The translations under genes were made by a program, and so were the position numbers. From assembly GCF_014206875.1 (NCBI RefSeq), contig NZ_JACIJO010000002.1, positions 558,001 through 622,000 on the forward strand: a stretch of 64,000 bases of DNA. Reading direction: 5' to 3'. Shown piece by piece: positions 9,092 through 17,063 of the stretch; within the stretch, counting starts at the first letter, position 1; each line of letters starts with the position of its first letter. This DNA comes from Algoriphagus iocasae (GTDB lineage: Bacteria; Bacteroidota; Bacteroidia; Cytophagales; Cyclobacteriaceae). The notes below the pieces were generated by a model. That model did no database searches. It was not told the DNA's origin and worked only from the letters and a program-made list of their open reading frames with translations.

Positions 9092-9862
9092 TTATAATTT
9101 GATTTCTCCTATAAAATGGTCGAAAGTATCGCCTCTCAATCCCAATCGAATAGTTTCCAAAGGAATAATTTCAGTAGGACTGATATTTCCAAGGTTTACG
9201 TTTGTACCCAAAAGTTTGATAAACCAAACCTGCTGGGCTTTTATTGGAGCTTCCCAAATGATTCTTTCTTCAGGAATCTGCGTCAGAATTTCTTCTACCA
9301 GACCTTGTCTCACTTCACCGGAGTCTCTGAATAAACCCACATTTCCACCTTCTCTGGCTTCTCCGATTACTTTCCAAGCTCCAGCATCCAATTCTGTCTG
9401 CATTTGCTCGATCCATTTGTAAGGAGGGATAATTTTAGCAGCGTCCTTTGATCCAACTTCTGATAAAACAGTAACATCCTTTGCAAGCGTAGAAATGTAT
9501 TCACACTTCCGATCATGATTCAAAGAGATCGATCCATCAGAAACTTCACAGTATTCCAATCCATATTTATCCAAAACTCTTCGATAATCATCGAATTGAT
9601 CTCTGACGATAAACGCTTCAAATAGAGTTCCTCCTAAATAAACCGGAATGCCAGCTTCTCGATAAACAGCAATTTTCTCAGCAAGATTTTTAGTCACATA
9701 GGAGGTTGCCCATCCTAGTTTGACGATGTCTACAAAATCGGAACAGCTATCGACAAAATCCTCTGTTGCTCTAAGGCTCAGACCTTTGTCCATGGCCATA
9801 GTAAATCCCGTGGTACGTGGCTTTTCAGTACGTACAGGGATGTTCTTCAGCTCATAATTCAT
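9092..9862 (-). CDS. Phosphosulfolactate synthase family protein (ComA-like)
   Basis: ComA enzymes add sulfite to phosphoenolpyruvate to give phosphosulfolactate, the first step of coenzyme M synthesis in methanogens; Bacillus YitD is a bacterial member. The 256-residue TIM-barrel protein shows the family features: KPRTTGFTMAMDKGL near the N-terminus, DIVKLGWATSY, GIPVYLGGTLFEAF, EVSDGSISL, SEVGSKDA, KVIGEAREGGNVGLF and IWEAPIKAQQVWFI. This lineage makes no coenzyme M, so the product probably goes to sulfolactate or sulfonate metabolism; sulfonolipid supply is a possibility. It lies 19 bp downstream of the TPR gene and ends at a terminator. Confidence 0.85.
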   Translation of the reverse strand: MNYELKNIPVRTEKPRTTGFTMAMDKGLSLRATEDFVDSCSDFVDIVKLGWATSYVTKNLAEKIAVYREAGIPVYLGGTLFEAFIVRDQFDDYRRVLDKYGLEYCEVSDGSISLNHDRKCEYISTLAKDVTVLSEVGSKDAAKIIPPYKWIEQMQTELDAGAWKVIGEAREGGNVGLFRDSGEVRQGLVEEILTQIPEERIIWEAPIKAQQVWFIKLLGTNVNLGNISPTEIIPLETIRLGLRGDTFDHFIGEIKL

Positions 9863-9881
9863 TGGCTAGGTATTATTAAGG

Positions 9882-11297
9882 TTAGTTCTCGGGATTTTCT
9901 TCCCGATACTGGGCGATGATCTTGGACATTGCTTTTTGCTTCTTCAGCTCAGGCATTAATTCGTACAAGACCACGTGCCTATCGTAGGCCAAAGTTAATG
10001 CATTTTCCAAATATGAAAACGCTTCTTTGTAATTGGCCATTTTGATTTGGAAAACTACCATCCTATAATAAAGCTCTGCCTCCTCTGGAAGCTCCTCAAT
10101 TCCCTCTCTGACCACATCTATTGCTTCCTCAAATCTATTTTGGTCAAAATAAATCAAAGAAAGGTTGATATAAGTCTCTAAAATACCGGGTTCCAGATTG
10201 ATAGCTTCTTCATAAGCCTCAGAACTCGCCTGTAAGTTTCCAAGGTTAAATTCAGCATCTGCCAAACCTACCCAGTAATTCGGACTCTCTTTATTGAGGT
10301 TCAAAGCCTTTTTGAAATAATGAATGGCTTCAAAAAATTTCTCTTTTTTTAACATACACATGCCCAGTCCAAACCAAGCATCGTCATATTCTTCATCCAG
10401 TTTAGCAGCTTTTTTGAAATATTTGAAAGCTTCATCGATTCTACCCAGCTTTTCGTAGGCAGCACCCATGTAGCAGCAATTTTCTGCATTGGCTCCCTCG
10501 CAATTGATGGTGTTTTGATAGGCTTCCAGAGCCAGATCAAACTGCTCTGTGTTCATCAATGCATTCCCAAGATTGAAATAGGCTGAGGCAAAAGAATCAT
10601 CGATGATGATCGCATAATCGTATGCTTTAATCGCTTCTTCAAATCTTCCCAATCGATTATAAACCACACCTAGGTTATACCAAGCTCCAGCACTGTAAGG
10701 ATCTTGATCAATGAATTCTTGATAAAACTGGAGAATCTCATCAAAAGAACCCTCTTCTTCCGTGATCATTGCCAACTGGAAAAGGGCATCTTCGTGATTG
10801 ATTCTGAGTTTTACAGCTTCTTTGAAATAATAGGATGCTTTTTTGTTATCATTGGTGGCTCGATAGAGATTCCCAAGGGAATAAAATACTTCCGCTTTAT
10901 CTTCCGCCAAGGGAATAAAATTCTCCAATAATTCGATTCCTATCTGAGGACTTCCCGCTAAAATATGAGCATTGGCCAAAGCCAAAAGGATCTCTTCATT
11001 ATTAGGGGAAATGTTATTGATATTTTCCAGAATGCTCAGTCCTTCTTCCAATTCATCATTGAAAATCAAGCACTGCGCCTTCAACAGTTTTATTTCTACT
11101 GAAAAGGGAAATTTTTCTAAAGAGAACTCACTCGCTCTGAGCGCCTTAAGAAACTTTTGCTGATCAAAATAAAATCGGATGATATCTTCCAGTTCCTCCT
11201 CTTCAAAGTACAAATCCAAATTGGATTTCAGGGAATTTTCAAAACGCTCAACGAGTTTTTTGTCATTTTCCCAATCGTGATCGTGATCTCCAGTCAT
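9882..11297 (-). CDS. Tetratricopeptide repeat protein
   Basis: A 471-residue protein made almost entirely of TPR units, about eleven by eye, with typical signatures such as AWYNLGVVYNRLGRFEEAI, AYFNLGNALMNTEQFDLAL and DAWFGLGMCMLKKEKFFEAI. It has no signal peptide, membrane segment or enzymatic domain, and is very acidic. TPR arrays act as protein-protein scaffolds; no partner can be named. The N-terminal segment (residues 1-30) is rich in Asp, His and Lys. It is the first gene of a probable pair with the ComA-like gene (19-bp gap). Confidence 0.85.
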   Translation of the reverse strand: MTGDHDHDWENDKKLVERFENSLKSNLDLYFEEEELEDIIRFYFDQQKFLKALRASEFSLEKFPFSVEIKLLKAQCLIFNDELEEGLSILENINNISPNNEEILLALANAHILAGSPQIGIELLENFIPLAEDKAEVFYSLGNLYRATNDNKKASYYFKEAVKLRINHEDALFQLAMITEEEGSFDEILQFYQEFIDQDPYSAGAWYNLGVVYNRLGRFEEAIKAYDYAIIIDDSFASAYFNLGNALMNTEQFDLALEAYQNTINCEGANAENCCYMGAAYEKLGRIDEAFKYFKKAAKLDEEYDDAWFGLGMCMLKKEKFFEAIHYFKKALNLNKESPNYWVGLADAEFNLGNLQASSEAYEEAINLEPGILETYINLSLIYFDQNRFEEAIDVVREGIEELPEEAELYYRMVVFQIKMANYKEAFSYLENALTLAYDRHVVLYELMPELKKQKAMSKIIAQYREENPEN

Positions 11298-11429
11298 TAG
11301 GATGAGTTAAGTTTATTTAAGATACCAAATAAATCGGTCTCTCAAAATTCGGAATTGTTAATTTTTGCTTCAAAATATCGATTTAATTTCGATGCGTTAA
11401 GATGCCAACGATCGGCGCAAAAAATAAGT

Positions 11430-12383
11430 TTATTTTGCCCACAAAAAGGTTTCCTCCAAAGGAATGTATTGATAGTCCAGTAACTCCTTGATTTTCTTAT
11501 TTTCAAAAGTAATATCCTGCTGTGAAATCATCGCCGTTTGCTTATTCAGCGGGTTTTTTGTCAGTCCCAGACTTCTGCCCAATGATAAAAACATCAATCC
11601 AATTTTAAGAAGAAAATCAGTAACAGGCTTAGAAGGCGCTTTTTTATCAAAAGCTGAAGCCATTTTGCTGAAAAACTCCTGATATTTTAAACTCTCTTTG
11701 TTTAAAATAAATCTATTTCCCCAACTACCTTTTTCAAACAACATTCTCATCAATCTTGAAGCATCTCTCACATCGAGGTAATTAATGCTTCCTTTCGGAT
11801 AGTAGGTTGAATTTTTCAACACATAGGAATAAATAGAGGTACTGCTGCGATCATCTTGGATTTTTCCCAATAAGACTGAAGGATTAACTACAATGATGTC
11901 CAGTCCTTCCTGCTCACCTCGCCAAACTTCCAGCTCTCCCATGTATTTCGAAATACCGTATTTGGTATTAAATGGAGATTCGGCCCATTTGTGGTTCTCG
12001 TCAACTACTTTTTGTTCTGGATTTCTTCCCAAAGCAGCCACTGAGCTTACATGGATCAATTTCTTTACCCCGGAATACAGCATGGCATTCACGAGATTGG
12101 TTGTTCCTTTTACATTGACATCAAAAAGCTGATCTTCGTCTTTTGACAAAAAAGAAACCAATCCGGCACAATGAATCACTAAGTCTATTCCTTCCAGCGC
12201 CTTATCTATCGAATCAACATCGGACATGGATCCTTCATGCCATTGAATCGGAAAATCAACATCTTCTAATAATCTCAGCGAAGAACTTGATCTTTTGAAA
12301 CCATGGATTTCCCCTAAAGGAGCAAATTCCTTTGCAACGTAGCTCCCTAAAAGTCCAGTGATTCCTGTGATAAAAATCTTCAC
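11430..12383 (-). CDS. NAD(P)-dependent epimerase/dehydratase (extended SDR)
   Basis: A 317-residue extended short-chain dehydrogenase. It has the Rossmann loop TGITGLLGSYVA at residues 5-16, VIHCAGLVSF, HVSSVAALG with the catalytic Ser and the YGISKYMGE catalytic Tyr/Lys motif near residue 143. Family members act on nucleotide sugars or on dihydroflavonol-type carbonyls; the NPSVLLG motif and overall look are closer to the latter subgroup, but the substrate is unknown. It lies 9 bp after the CpsB-like phosphatase gene on the minus strand, in a presumed rfbC-PHP-SDR unit. Confidence 0.85.
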   Translation of the reverse strand: MKIFITGITGLLGSYVAKEFAPLGEIHGFKRSSSSLRLLEDVDFPIQWHEGSMSDVDSIDKALEGIDLVIHCAGLVSFLSKDEDQLFDVNVKGTTNLVNAMLYSGVKKLIHVSSVAALGRNPEQKVVDENHKWAESPFNTKYGISKYMGELEVWRGEQEGLDIIVVNPSVLLGKIQDDRSSTSIYSYVLKNSTYYPKGSINYLDVRDASRLMRMLFEKGSWGNRFILNKESLKYQEFFSKMASAFDKKAPSKPVTDFLLKIGLMFLSLGRSLGLTKNPLNKQTAMISQQDITFENKKIKELLDYQYIPLEETFLWAK

Positions 12384-12392
12384 TTTTTTGAT

Positions 12393-13139
12393 TTATAAAC
12401 CTGAGTTGAGTACCTGTAGTTCTTTGATTTTTTCGTAGGATTTGGACCTTGGCAAGGTTTCTAACATGTCCAAATACCTCGGATTGTGACAATCTGTTCC
12501 AAAAAATTTGATCAGTCCTCTTTCCAAAAGCATTTCTGCAAAATCCTTTACCTGCTTCGAATAAAAACCTGTCAGCGACAAGAGATTTACCTGAAAATAA
12601 ATCTGACGGTCAACCAAGTCTTCCAATAGTTTTTTATCCCCTATGAGGTATTGATATCGCTCGGGGTGAGCAAAAATCGGTTTATATCCGGCCATTTCCA
12701 GTTGGAAGAAAGTCTCCAAAAGCATCTGAGGTCGGTTTATAAAGCCAGTTTCTACCAAAATATGATTAGGACCAAAAGTCAACAGTTTTTCGCCATTCAC
12801 CACCTTATCAAGAAATACCTCATCCATGTAGTATTCTGCGGCAGCATCTATCTCGATGTTGATTCCTTCTTTTTCTACTGATCTGCGTAGATCAGCCAGA
12901 CCCATCTTGATGATTTCGGGAGTATTTCGGTAATACTCTGACATGATGTGAGGTGTGGTAATGATTTTTCGGAGACCATAATCTGATAACCTCCGGATCA
13001 AATCCAAAGATTCCTCCATTGACTTGGATCCATCATCGATTCCTGGGATCAAATGCGAATGCATATCCACTTGCATCCAACCCAATTCAAGGTCTTCGTA
13101 TACTACTTCCTTTTTTTTGAATAAATCAAAAAGCCCCAT
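12393..13139 (-). CDS. CpsB/YwqE-type PHP-domain tyrosine-protein phosphatase
   Basis: A 248-residue PHP phosphoesterase. Metal-binding motifs are visible: DMHSHLIPGIDDG (about residues 25-37), TTPHIMSEYY, HILVETGF, PIFAHPERYQYL and FFGTDCHNP. In Firmicutes such proteins dephosphorylate the tyrosine kinases controlling capsule and exopolysaccharide export. I see no such kinase in the window, so the substrate is inferred from the family. The last base of the rfbC stop is also the first base of this gene's ATG (1-bp overlap at 13139), pointing to a polysaccharide-related operon. Confidence 0.85.
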   Translation of the reverse strand: MGLFDLFKKKEVVYEDLELGWMQVDMHSHLIPGIDDGSKSMEESLDLIRRLSDYGLRKIITTPHIMSEYYRNTPEIIKMGLADLRRSVEKEGINIEIDAAAEYYMDEVFLDKVVNGEKLLTFGPNHILVETGFINRPQMLLETFFQLEMAGYKPIFAHPERYQYLIGDKKLLEDLVDRQIYFQVNLLSLTGFYSKQVKDFAEMLLERGLIKFFGTDCHNPRYLDMLETLPRSKSYEKIKELQVLNSGL

Positions 13140-13693
13140 TACAATCCTCCTTCGCTATTCGCTTTAAATTCCTCTATCGTTTGCCATTGTGTATCTTTTT
13201 CAGAAATGATAGGATCATTTACCATCCAATCTATCTGAAGGTGAGGGTCATTCCATAAAATCCCTCCCTCGCTTTCTTTATTGTAATAATTGGAGCATTT
13301 GTAAACAAAAACAGCATCCTCCAATACAGAAAATCCATGTCCAAAACCTGCAGGAACATATAGTAGATTGTTCCTTTCGGAATCCAGAATGGTAGAATAA
13401 TTTTTTCCAAAAGTCTCTGAACCTTTTCTTAGATCAACCACTACATCCAGTACTTTTCCCCGAACTACCCGGACTAGTTTGGCCTGAGCATAGGGTTCTC
13501 TCTGAAAGTGTAATCCTCTTACGGTACCTTTCTGAGAATAAGACTGATTATCCTGAACCCAGGTTTCATGGACACCTTCTTTTTCAAGCCAGTCAGCACG
13601 GAAAGACTCAAAGAAATATCCTCTTTGATCTTTAAAAACTTTAGGAAATATCTCTAAAACTCCTGAAAGCGGTGTCTTCTTGATTTCGGCCAT
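13139..13693 (-). CDS. rfbC: dTDP-4-dehydrorhamnose 3,5-epimerase
   Basis: Epimerises dTDP-4-keto-6-deoxyglucose at C3 and C5 in dTDP-L-rhamnose synthesis. I take the ATG at 13691-13693 (MAEIKKTPLSG) rather than an upstream in-frame ATG at 13735, because family members begin at this point; this gives 184 residues. The cupin core shows GYFFESFRADWL, WVQDNQSYSQKGTVRGLHFQ with the catalytic His, VVDLRKGSETFGK, LYVPAGFGHGF and YKCSNYYNKESEGGI. The other rhamnose genes (rfbA, rfbB, rfbD) are not in the window. Confidence 0.92.
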   Translation of the reverse strand: MAEIKKTPLSGVLEIFPKVFKDQRGYFFESFRADWLEKEGVHETWVQDNQSYSQKGTVRGLHFQREPYAQAKLVRVVRGKVLDVVVDLRKGSETFGKNYSTILDSERNNLLYVPAGFGHGFSVLEDAVFVYKCSNYYNKESEGGILWNDPHLQIDWMVNDPIISEKDTQWQTIEEFKANSEGGL

Positions 13694-13893
13694 GGGTAAT
13701 AAACTTATTTGGCAATTAATCGGTAAAATAACCAAGGCATTATGGAGTATCCTAATCTAATTTGAGGAAATATCCCGAACTTTGACCAATAATAGAAAGC
13801 ATTTAGAAAATTTTCTGTCACAATTCGCGGATTTTGGCCAAAATGAAACTAAATCCGCTCTAATTGCTTTTTAGTATCAGATAACTGAATTAC

Positions 13894-15159
13894 ATGGGTA
13901 AATTTTCAAGAAAGCTTCAAAAACTACACGACACCGCTCCAAAAGTGGATACTGCGGTTTTGGTGAGTATCATACGTCAAGGACAAACAGAACGGGAAAC
14001 CGAAGAGCATTTAGATGAACTGGCATTCCTGACAGAAACGTTGGGGGCGAAAACAGTATACAGGTTTACCCAAAAAATGGAAAAACCTGATATTAAAACT
14101 TTTATCGGATCCGGAAAACTGGAAGAAATCCAATCTTATATTGAGCATTTTGAGGTGGACATGGTTATTTTTGATGACGATCTTTCTCCTTCGCAGATGC
14201 GAAACCTAGAGAATGAACTCAAAGTAAAAATCTATGATCGCTCGCTTTTGATCTTGGATATTTTCCTAAATAGAGCACAAACAGCCCAGGCAAAAACTCA
14301 AGTGGAACTGGCAAGATTCCAATATCTCTTACCAAGGTTGACGAGGATGTGGACTCACTTGGAGCGTCAGAGAGGTGGAACCAGTACCAGAGGTGGTGCC
14401 GGTGAAAAGGAAATAGAGACGGATAAACGAGATATCCGAAACAAGATTTCGCTTTTGAAAGCCAAACTTCGGGATATCGAAAAACAAGGAATAACCCAAA
14501 GAAAGGGAAGAAAAGGAATCGTCAGAGTAGCTCTTGTAGGATATACCAACGTAGGCAAAAGTACTTTGATGAACCTGATCACCAAAACAGATATTCTGGC
14601 GGAAAACAAGCTTTTTGCAACGGTAGATTCTACAGTAAGAAAAGTGGTTTTAGAGAATGTGCCTTTCCTTCTTTCAGATACAGTAGGATTCATCAGAAAA
14701 TTGCCTACTCACCTGATCGAATCTTTCAAATCAACATTGGATGAAATCCGGGAAGCCGATCTTTTGGTGCATGTGGTGGATATTTCCCATCCCAATTTTG
14801 AAGACCATATCAGCGTGGTAAATCAAACCCTTCAGGAAATTAAAGCCGGAGATAAACCTGTCCTACTGGTTTTCAATAAAATCGATTTAGTGGAGCAAAT
14901 GCCTGATGAAGAGGGCATCATGAACATGACCGAATTGGAGTTAGAAGAGGCCAATTATTTGGATTTCCCTTCACTATCAGATGCCTACGAGAAAAAAACT
15001 GGCATCAAACCGGTATTCATGGCAGCATCCTCTGGTTTGCATGTTGATGAATTCAGACAGGCTTTGATTTCCGAAGTTAAAAAGGCCCATAGAAAAATTT
15101 ATCCGCATTATTTAGAGGACGAAGTGGTGGATTGGGAACTTAAAGACTTAGATACCTAA
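13894..15159 (+). CDS. hflX: Ribosome-associated GTPase HflX
   Basis: A GTPase that binds the 50S subunit and splits stalled or heat-stressed ribosomes. The 421 residues contain the N-terminal HflX domain (SFIGSGKLEEI-type motif at FIGSGKLEEIQSY, DDDLSPSQMRNLE, YDRSLLILDIF, QVELARFQYLLPRL and the glycine-rich RGGTSTRGGAGEKEIETDKR). The G domain follows with G1 GYTNVGKSTLMN, G3 DTVGFIRKLP and G4 NKID, and the C-terminal region is present. It has its own intergenic region of about 200 bp, divergent from rfbC. Confidence 0.95.
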   Translation: MGKFSRKLQKLHDTAPKVDTAVLVSIIRQGQTERETEEHLDELAFLTETLGAKTVYRFTQKMEKPDIKTFIGSGKLEEIQSYIEHFEVDMVIFDDDLSPSQMRNLENELKVKIYDRSLLILDIFLNRAQTAQAKTQVELARFQYLLPRLTRMWTHLERQRGGTSTRGGAGEKEIETDKRDIRNKISLLKAKLRDIEKQGITQRKGRKGIVRVALVGYTNVGKSTLMNLITKTDILAENKLFATVDSTVRKVVLENVPFLLSDTVGFIRKLPTHLIESFKSTLDEIREADLLVHVVDISHPNFEDHISVVNQTLQEIKAGDKPVLLVFNKIDLVEQMPDEEGIMNMTELELEEANYLDFPSLSDAYEKKTGIKPVFMAASSGLHVDEFRQALISEVKKAHRKIYPHYLEDEVVDWELKDLDT

Positions 15160-15237
15160 TAGATTGTCACTTTGATCCTTAAATTTCCTCCTCTATTTTT
15201 ACAGTGATCCCTGAGAATGGGTTTCCACATTTGATCT

Positions 15238-16299
15238 ATGAATAATAATTCTTTTGAGTACGAGCGTTTCTTTGAGCTGACGCCGGATTTGTTATGTATT
15301 GCCGGATATGATGGGTATTTTAAAAAAATAAATCATTCTGTCTCCGAGACTTTAGGTTATACCCAGGAAGAATTATTCTCTAGACCAATCAATGATTTTG
15401 TATACCATGAAGACCAGCAGGTTACTTCTGATGCTAGAGATGAGATCATCAAATCAAGACCGCTTTTAAATTTTGAGAACAGGTACGTTCATAAATCCGG
15501 AGAAATCATCTGGCTTTCTTGGACCTCTCAGCCAATTGATGATCAAAAACTCGTTTTTGCGATTGCAAAAGACATCACTCATAAAAAACGGATCGAAAAT
15601 GAGCGAAATTCACTTTTAGAGAAAACATCCCGAATCAATCAAAATCTCAAGCAACTAAGTTTTACTACCTCGCACGATTTGAGATCTCCAGTGAATAATC
15701 TCTTATCGATCATGCAACTTATTGATAAAAGAACCATTGGTGATCCCGAAACTAGGGAATTGATAGATCTGTTGGAATACGGAATTGGCAACCTTAAATC
15801 CACTCTCAACACATATGTGGATCATCTTCAGCAAAGCCATAATTCCAGCGCAAAGAAAGAACCTGTTTTTATCAGCAAAACAATCCAAGAAGTTTCCCAA
15901 TCCATCAAATCATTGATTCAATCTTCCAAAGCCGAAATTGAGGTAGATCTCCAGGAATTTGATGAAATCAGCTTTAATAAGCCTTATTTTGAAAGCATCA
16001 TATTAAACTTCCTGACCAATTCGATTAAATATTCAAAGCAAGGTCACCCGCCAAAAATTAAAATTAAGTCGACGATCCAAGACAGAAAAAAACAACTGAT
16101 CATTGAGGATAATGGACTTGGGTTTGATGCCAAAGACCTGGAACATAAAATTTTTGGAATGGGGGATAAGTTCCATGAGAATGCGGATAGCAAAGGAATT
16201 GGGCTTTATCTGGTTTATAGTCATGTGATGAATATGGGTGGAAAAATAGAAGTCGAAAGTAAAATCAACGAAGGCACGAAGTTTACAATTACCTTTTAA
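15238..16299 (+). CDS. PAS-domain sensor histidine kinase
   Basis: A 353-residue cytoplasmic sensor kinase with no membrane segment. A single PAS domain occupies about residues 8-120 (FFELTPDLLCIAGYDGYFKK to FAIAKDITHKKR). A HisKA-like helix has the phosphoacceptor SFTTSHDLRSPVNNLLS near residue 148, and the HATPase_c domain has NSIKYSKQG (N box), DNGLGFDAKD (G1) and SKGIGLYLVYS (G2). No receiver protein is encoded beside it. Two small ORFs follow closely on the same strand and may be functional partners. The sensed signal is unknown. Confidence 0.9.
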   Translation: MNNNSFEYERFFELTPDLLCIAGYDGYFKKINHSVSETLGYTQEELFSRPINDFVYHEDQQVTSDARDEIIKSRPLLNFENRYVHKSGEIIWLSWTSQPIDDQKLVFAIAKDITHKKRIENERNSLLEKTSRINQNLKQLSFTTSHDLRSPVNNLLSIMQLIDKRTIGDPETRELIDLLEYGIGNLKSTLNTYVDHLQQSHNSSAKKEPVFISKTIQEVSQSIKSLIQSSKAEIEVDLQEFDEISFNKPYFESIILNFLTNSIKYSKQGHPPKIKIKSTIQDRKKQLIIEDNGLGFDAKDLEHKIFGMGDKFHENADSKGIGLYLVYSHVMNMGGKIEVESKINEGTKFTITF

Positions 16300-16315
16300 A
16301 CCAATTCAAGGGATC

Positions 16316-16690
16316 ATGAAGGATCGAATCTCAGGAGAAATTGCAGATTATGAATTAAAGGAATCTGGTATTCTTATTTCATATTCAAAGCCCATCAAGA
16401 GAACTGTTCCGCTAATCAGTGCAAATGTCGAATTGGTAAAAAAAATTAATGGAGGAAGGCCTGTTCCACTATTGATTTACCTTTGTGACTCTCCGGTTCC
16501 GGATAAAGAAACCCGGAAATTCAGCATCGAAAAGCTCCCGGAAATTTATTCAGCGATGGCCGTGGTTTCCAAACCGGGACTATCTGCTTTTATCATGAAA
16601 ATCCTTTTTAAATTTCAAAAACCTCCGATTCCGATGAAATCATTTACGGATGACCAAGAGGCGGAAAAATGGTTGAATCAATTTATTTGA
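16316..16690 (+). CDS. Small STAS/SEC14-like protein next to the kinase
   Basis: A 124-residue soluble protein starting 16 bp after the kinase stop. It resembles the small alpha/beta Bacteroidota proteins loosely called STAS/SEC14-like (DUF7793-type), with a strand-rich N-terminus (SGILISYSKP), PVPLLIYLCDSPVPDKETR and a C-terminal MKSFTDDQEAEKWLNQFI that is typical of this group. No catalytic motif is visible. Position suggests it works with the histidine kinase, but this is inference from adjacency only. Confidence 0.75.
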   Translation: MKDRISGEIADYELKESGILISYSKPIKRTVPLISANVELVKKINGGRPVPLLIYLCDSPVPDKETRKFSIEKLPEIYSAMAVVSKPGLSAFIMKILFKFQKPPIPMKSFTDDQEAEKWLNQFI

Positions 16691-16692
16691 AA

Positions 16693-17028
16693 ATGAATTA
16701 CCAGGGCAAATCCTTCAGACCTGTAAGCAATACAGAAAATGGGGAGACTTCATCAGAAACACTTTTTTTATACCAACAAGAAGGAAATATTCTCACTTGC
16801 GAATACGCTGGTGGAAAAATCCTAAAGGGTCATCTGATCGGAATTGTGAGTGAATCAGGGGAAATTACTATGCGATACCATCAAGTAAACACCTCTGGGA
16901 AATTGATGACTGGAGTCTGTCGTTCTGTTCCTGAAATCATGGAAAATGGCAAAATCCGCCTCCACGAAACCTGGCAATGGACATCGGGCGATTGCTCAAA
17001 AGGGAATTCAGTTTTAGAGGAAATTTAA
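16693..17028 (+). CDS. Small conserved protein of the family often labelled n-acetylglutamate synthase
   Basis: A 111-residue protein starting at the ATG at 16693, 2 bp after the preceding stop; an upstream in-frame ATG at 16669 lies inside the previous gene and is unlikely. MNYQGKSFRPVSNTENGETS, YAGGKILKGHLIG, MRYHQVN and RLHETWQWTSGDCSKGNS are recurrent in small Bacteroidota and Bacillota proteins that databases name n-acetylglutamate synthase. There is no GNAT fold or acetyl-CoA motif, so that label should not be taken as function. It ends at a bidirectional terminator facing metE. Confidence 0.75.
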   Translation: MNYQGKSFRPVSNTENGETSSETLFLYQQEGNILTCEYAGGKILKGHLIGIVSESGEITMRYHQVNTSGKLMTGVCRSVPEIMENGKIRLHETWQWTSGDCSKGNSVLEEI

Positions 17029-17057
17029 AAAGCTGCCCCAAAATAGGAGCAGCTTTT
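17027..17057. terminator. Bidirectional terminator between the small ORF and metE
   Basis: AAAAGCTGC and GCAGCTTTT form the stem, extended inward by a CC/GG pair next to one mismatch. A-rich and T-rich flanks allow it to work for both converging units. Confidence 0.75.
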
Positions 17058-17063
17058 AATAAA

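Noticed and set aside
16693..17028. N-acetylglutamate synthase activity suggested by the usual database name of this small family.
   Set aside because: No acetyltransferase fold or acetyl-CoA motif is visible in about 111 residues, so I keep it as function unknown.
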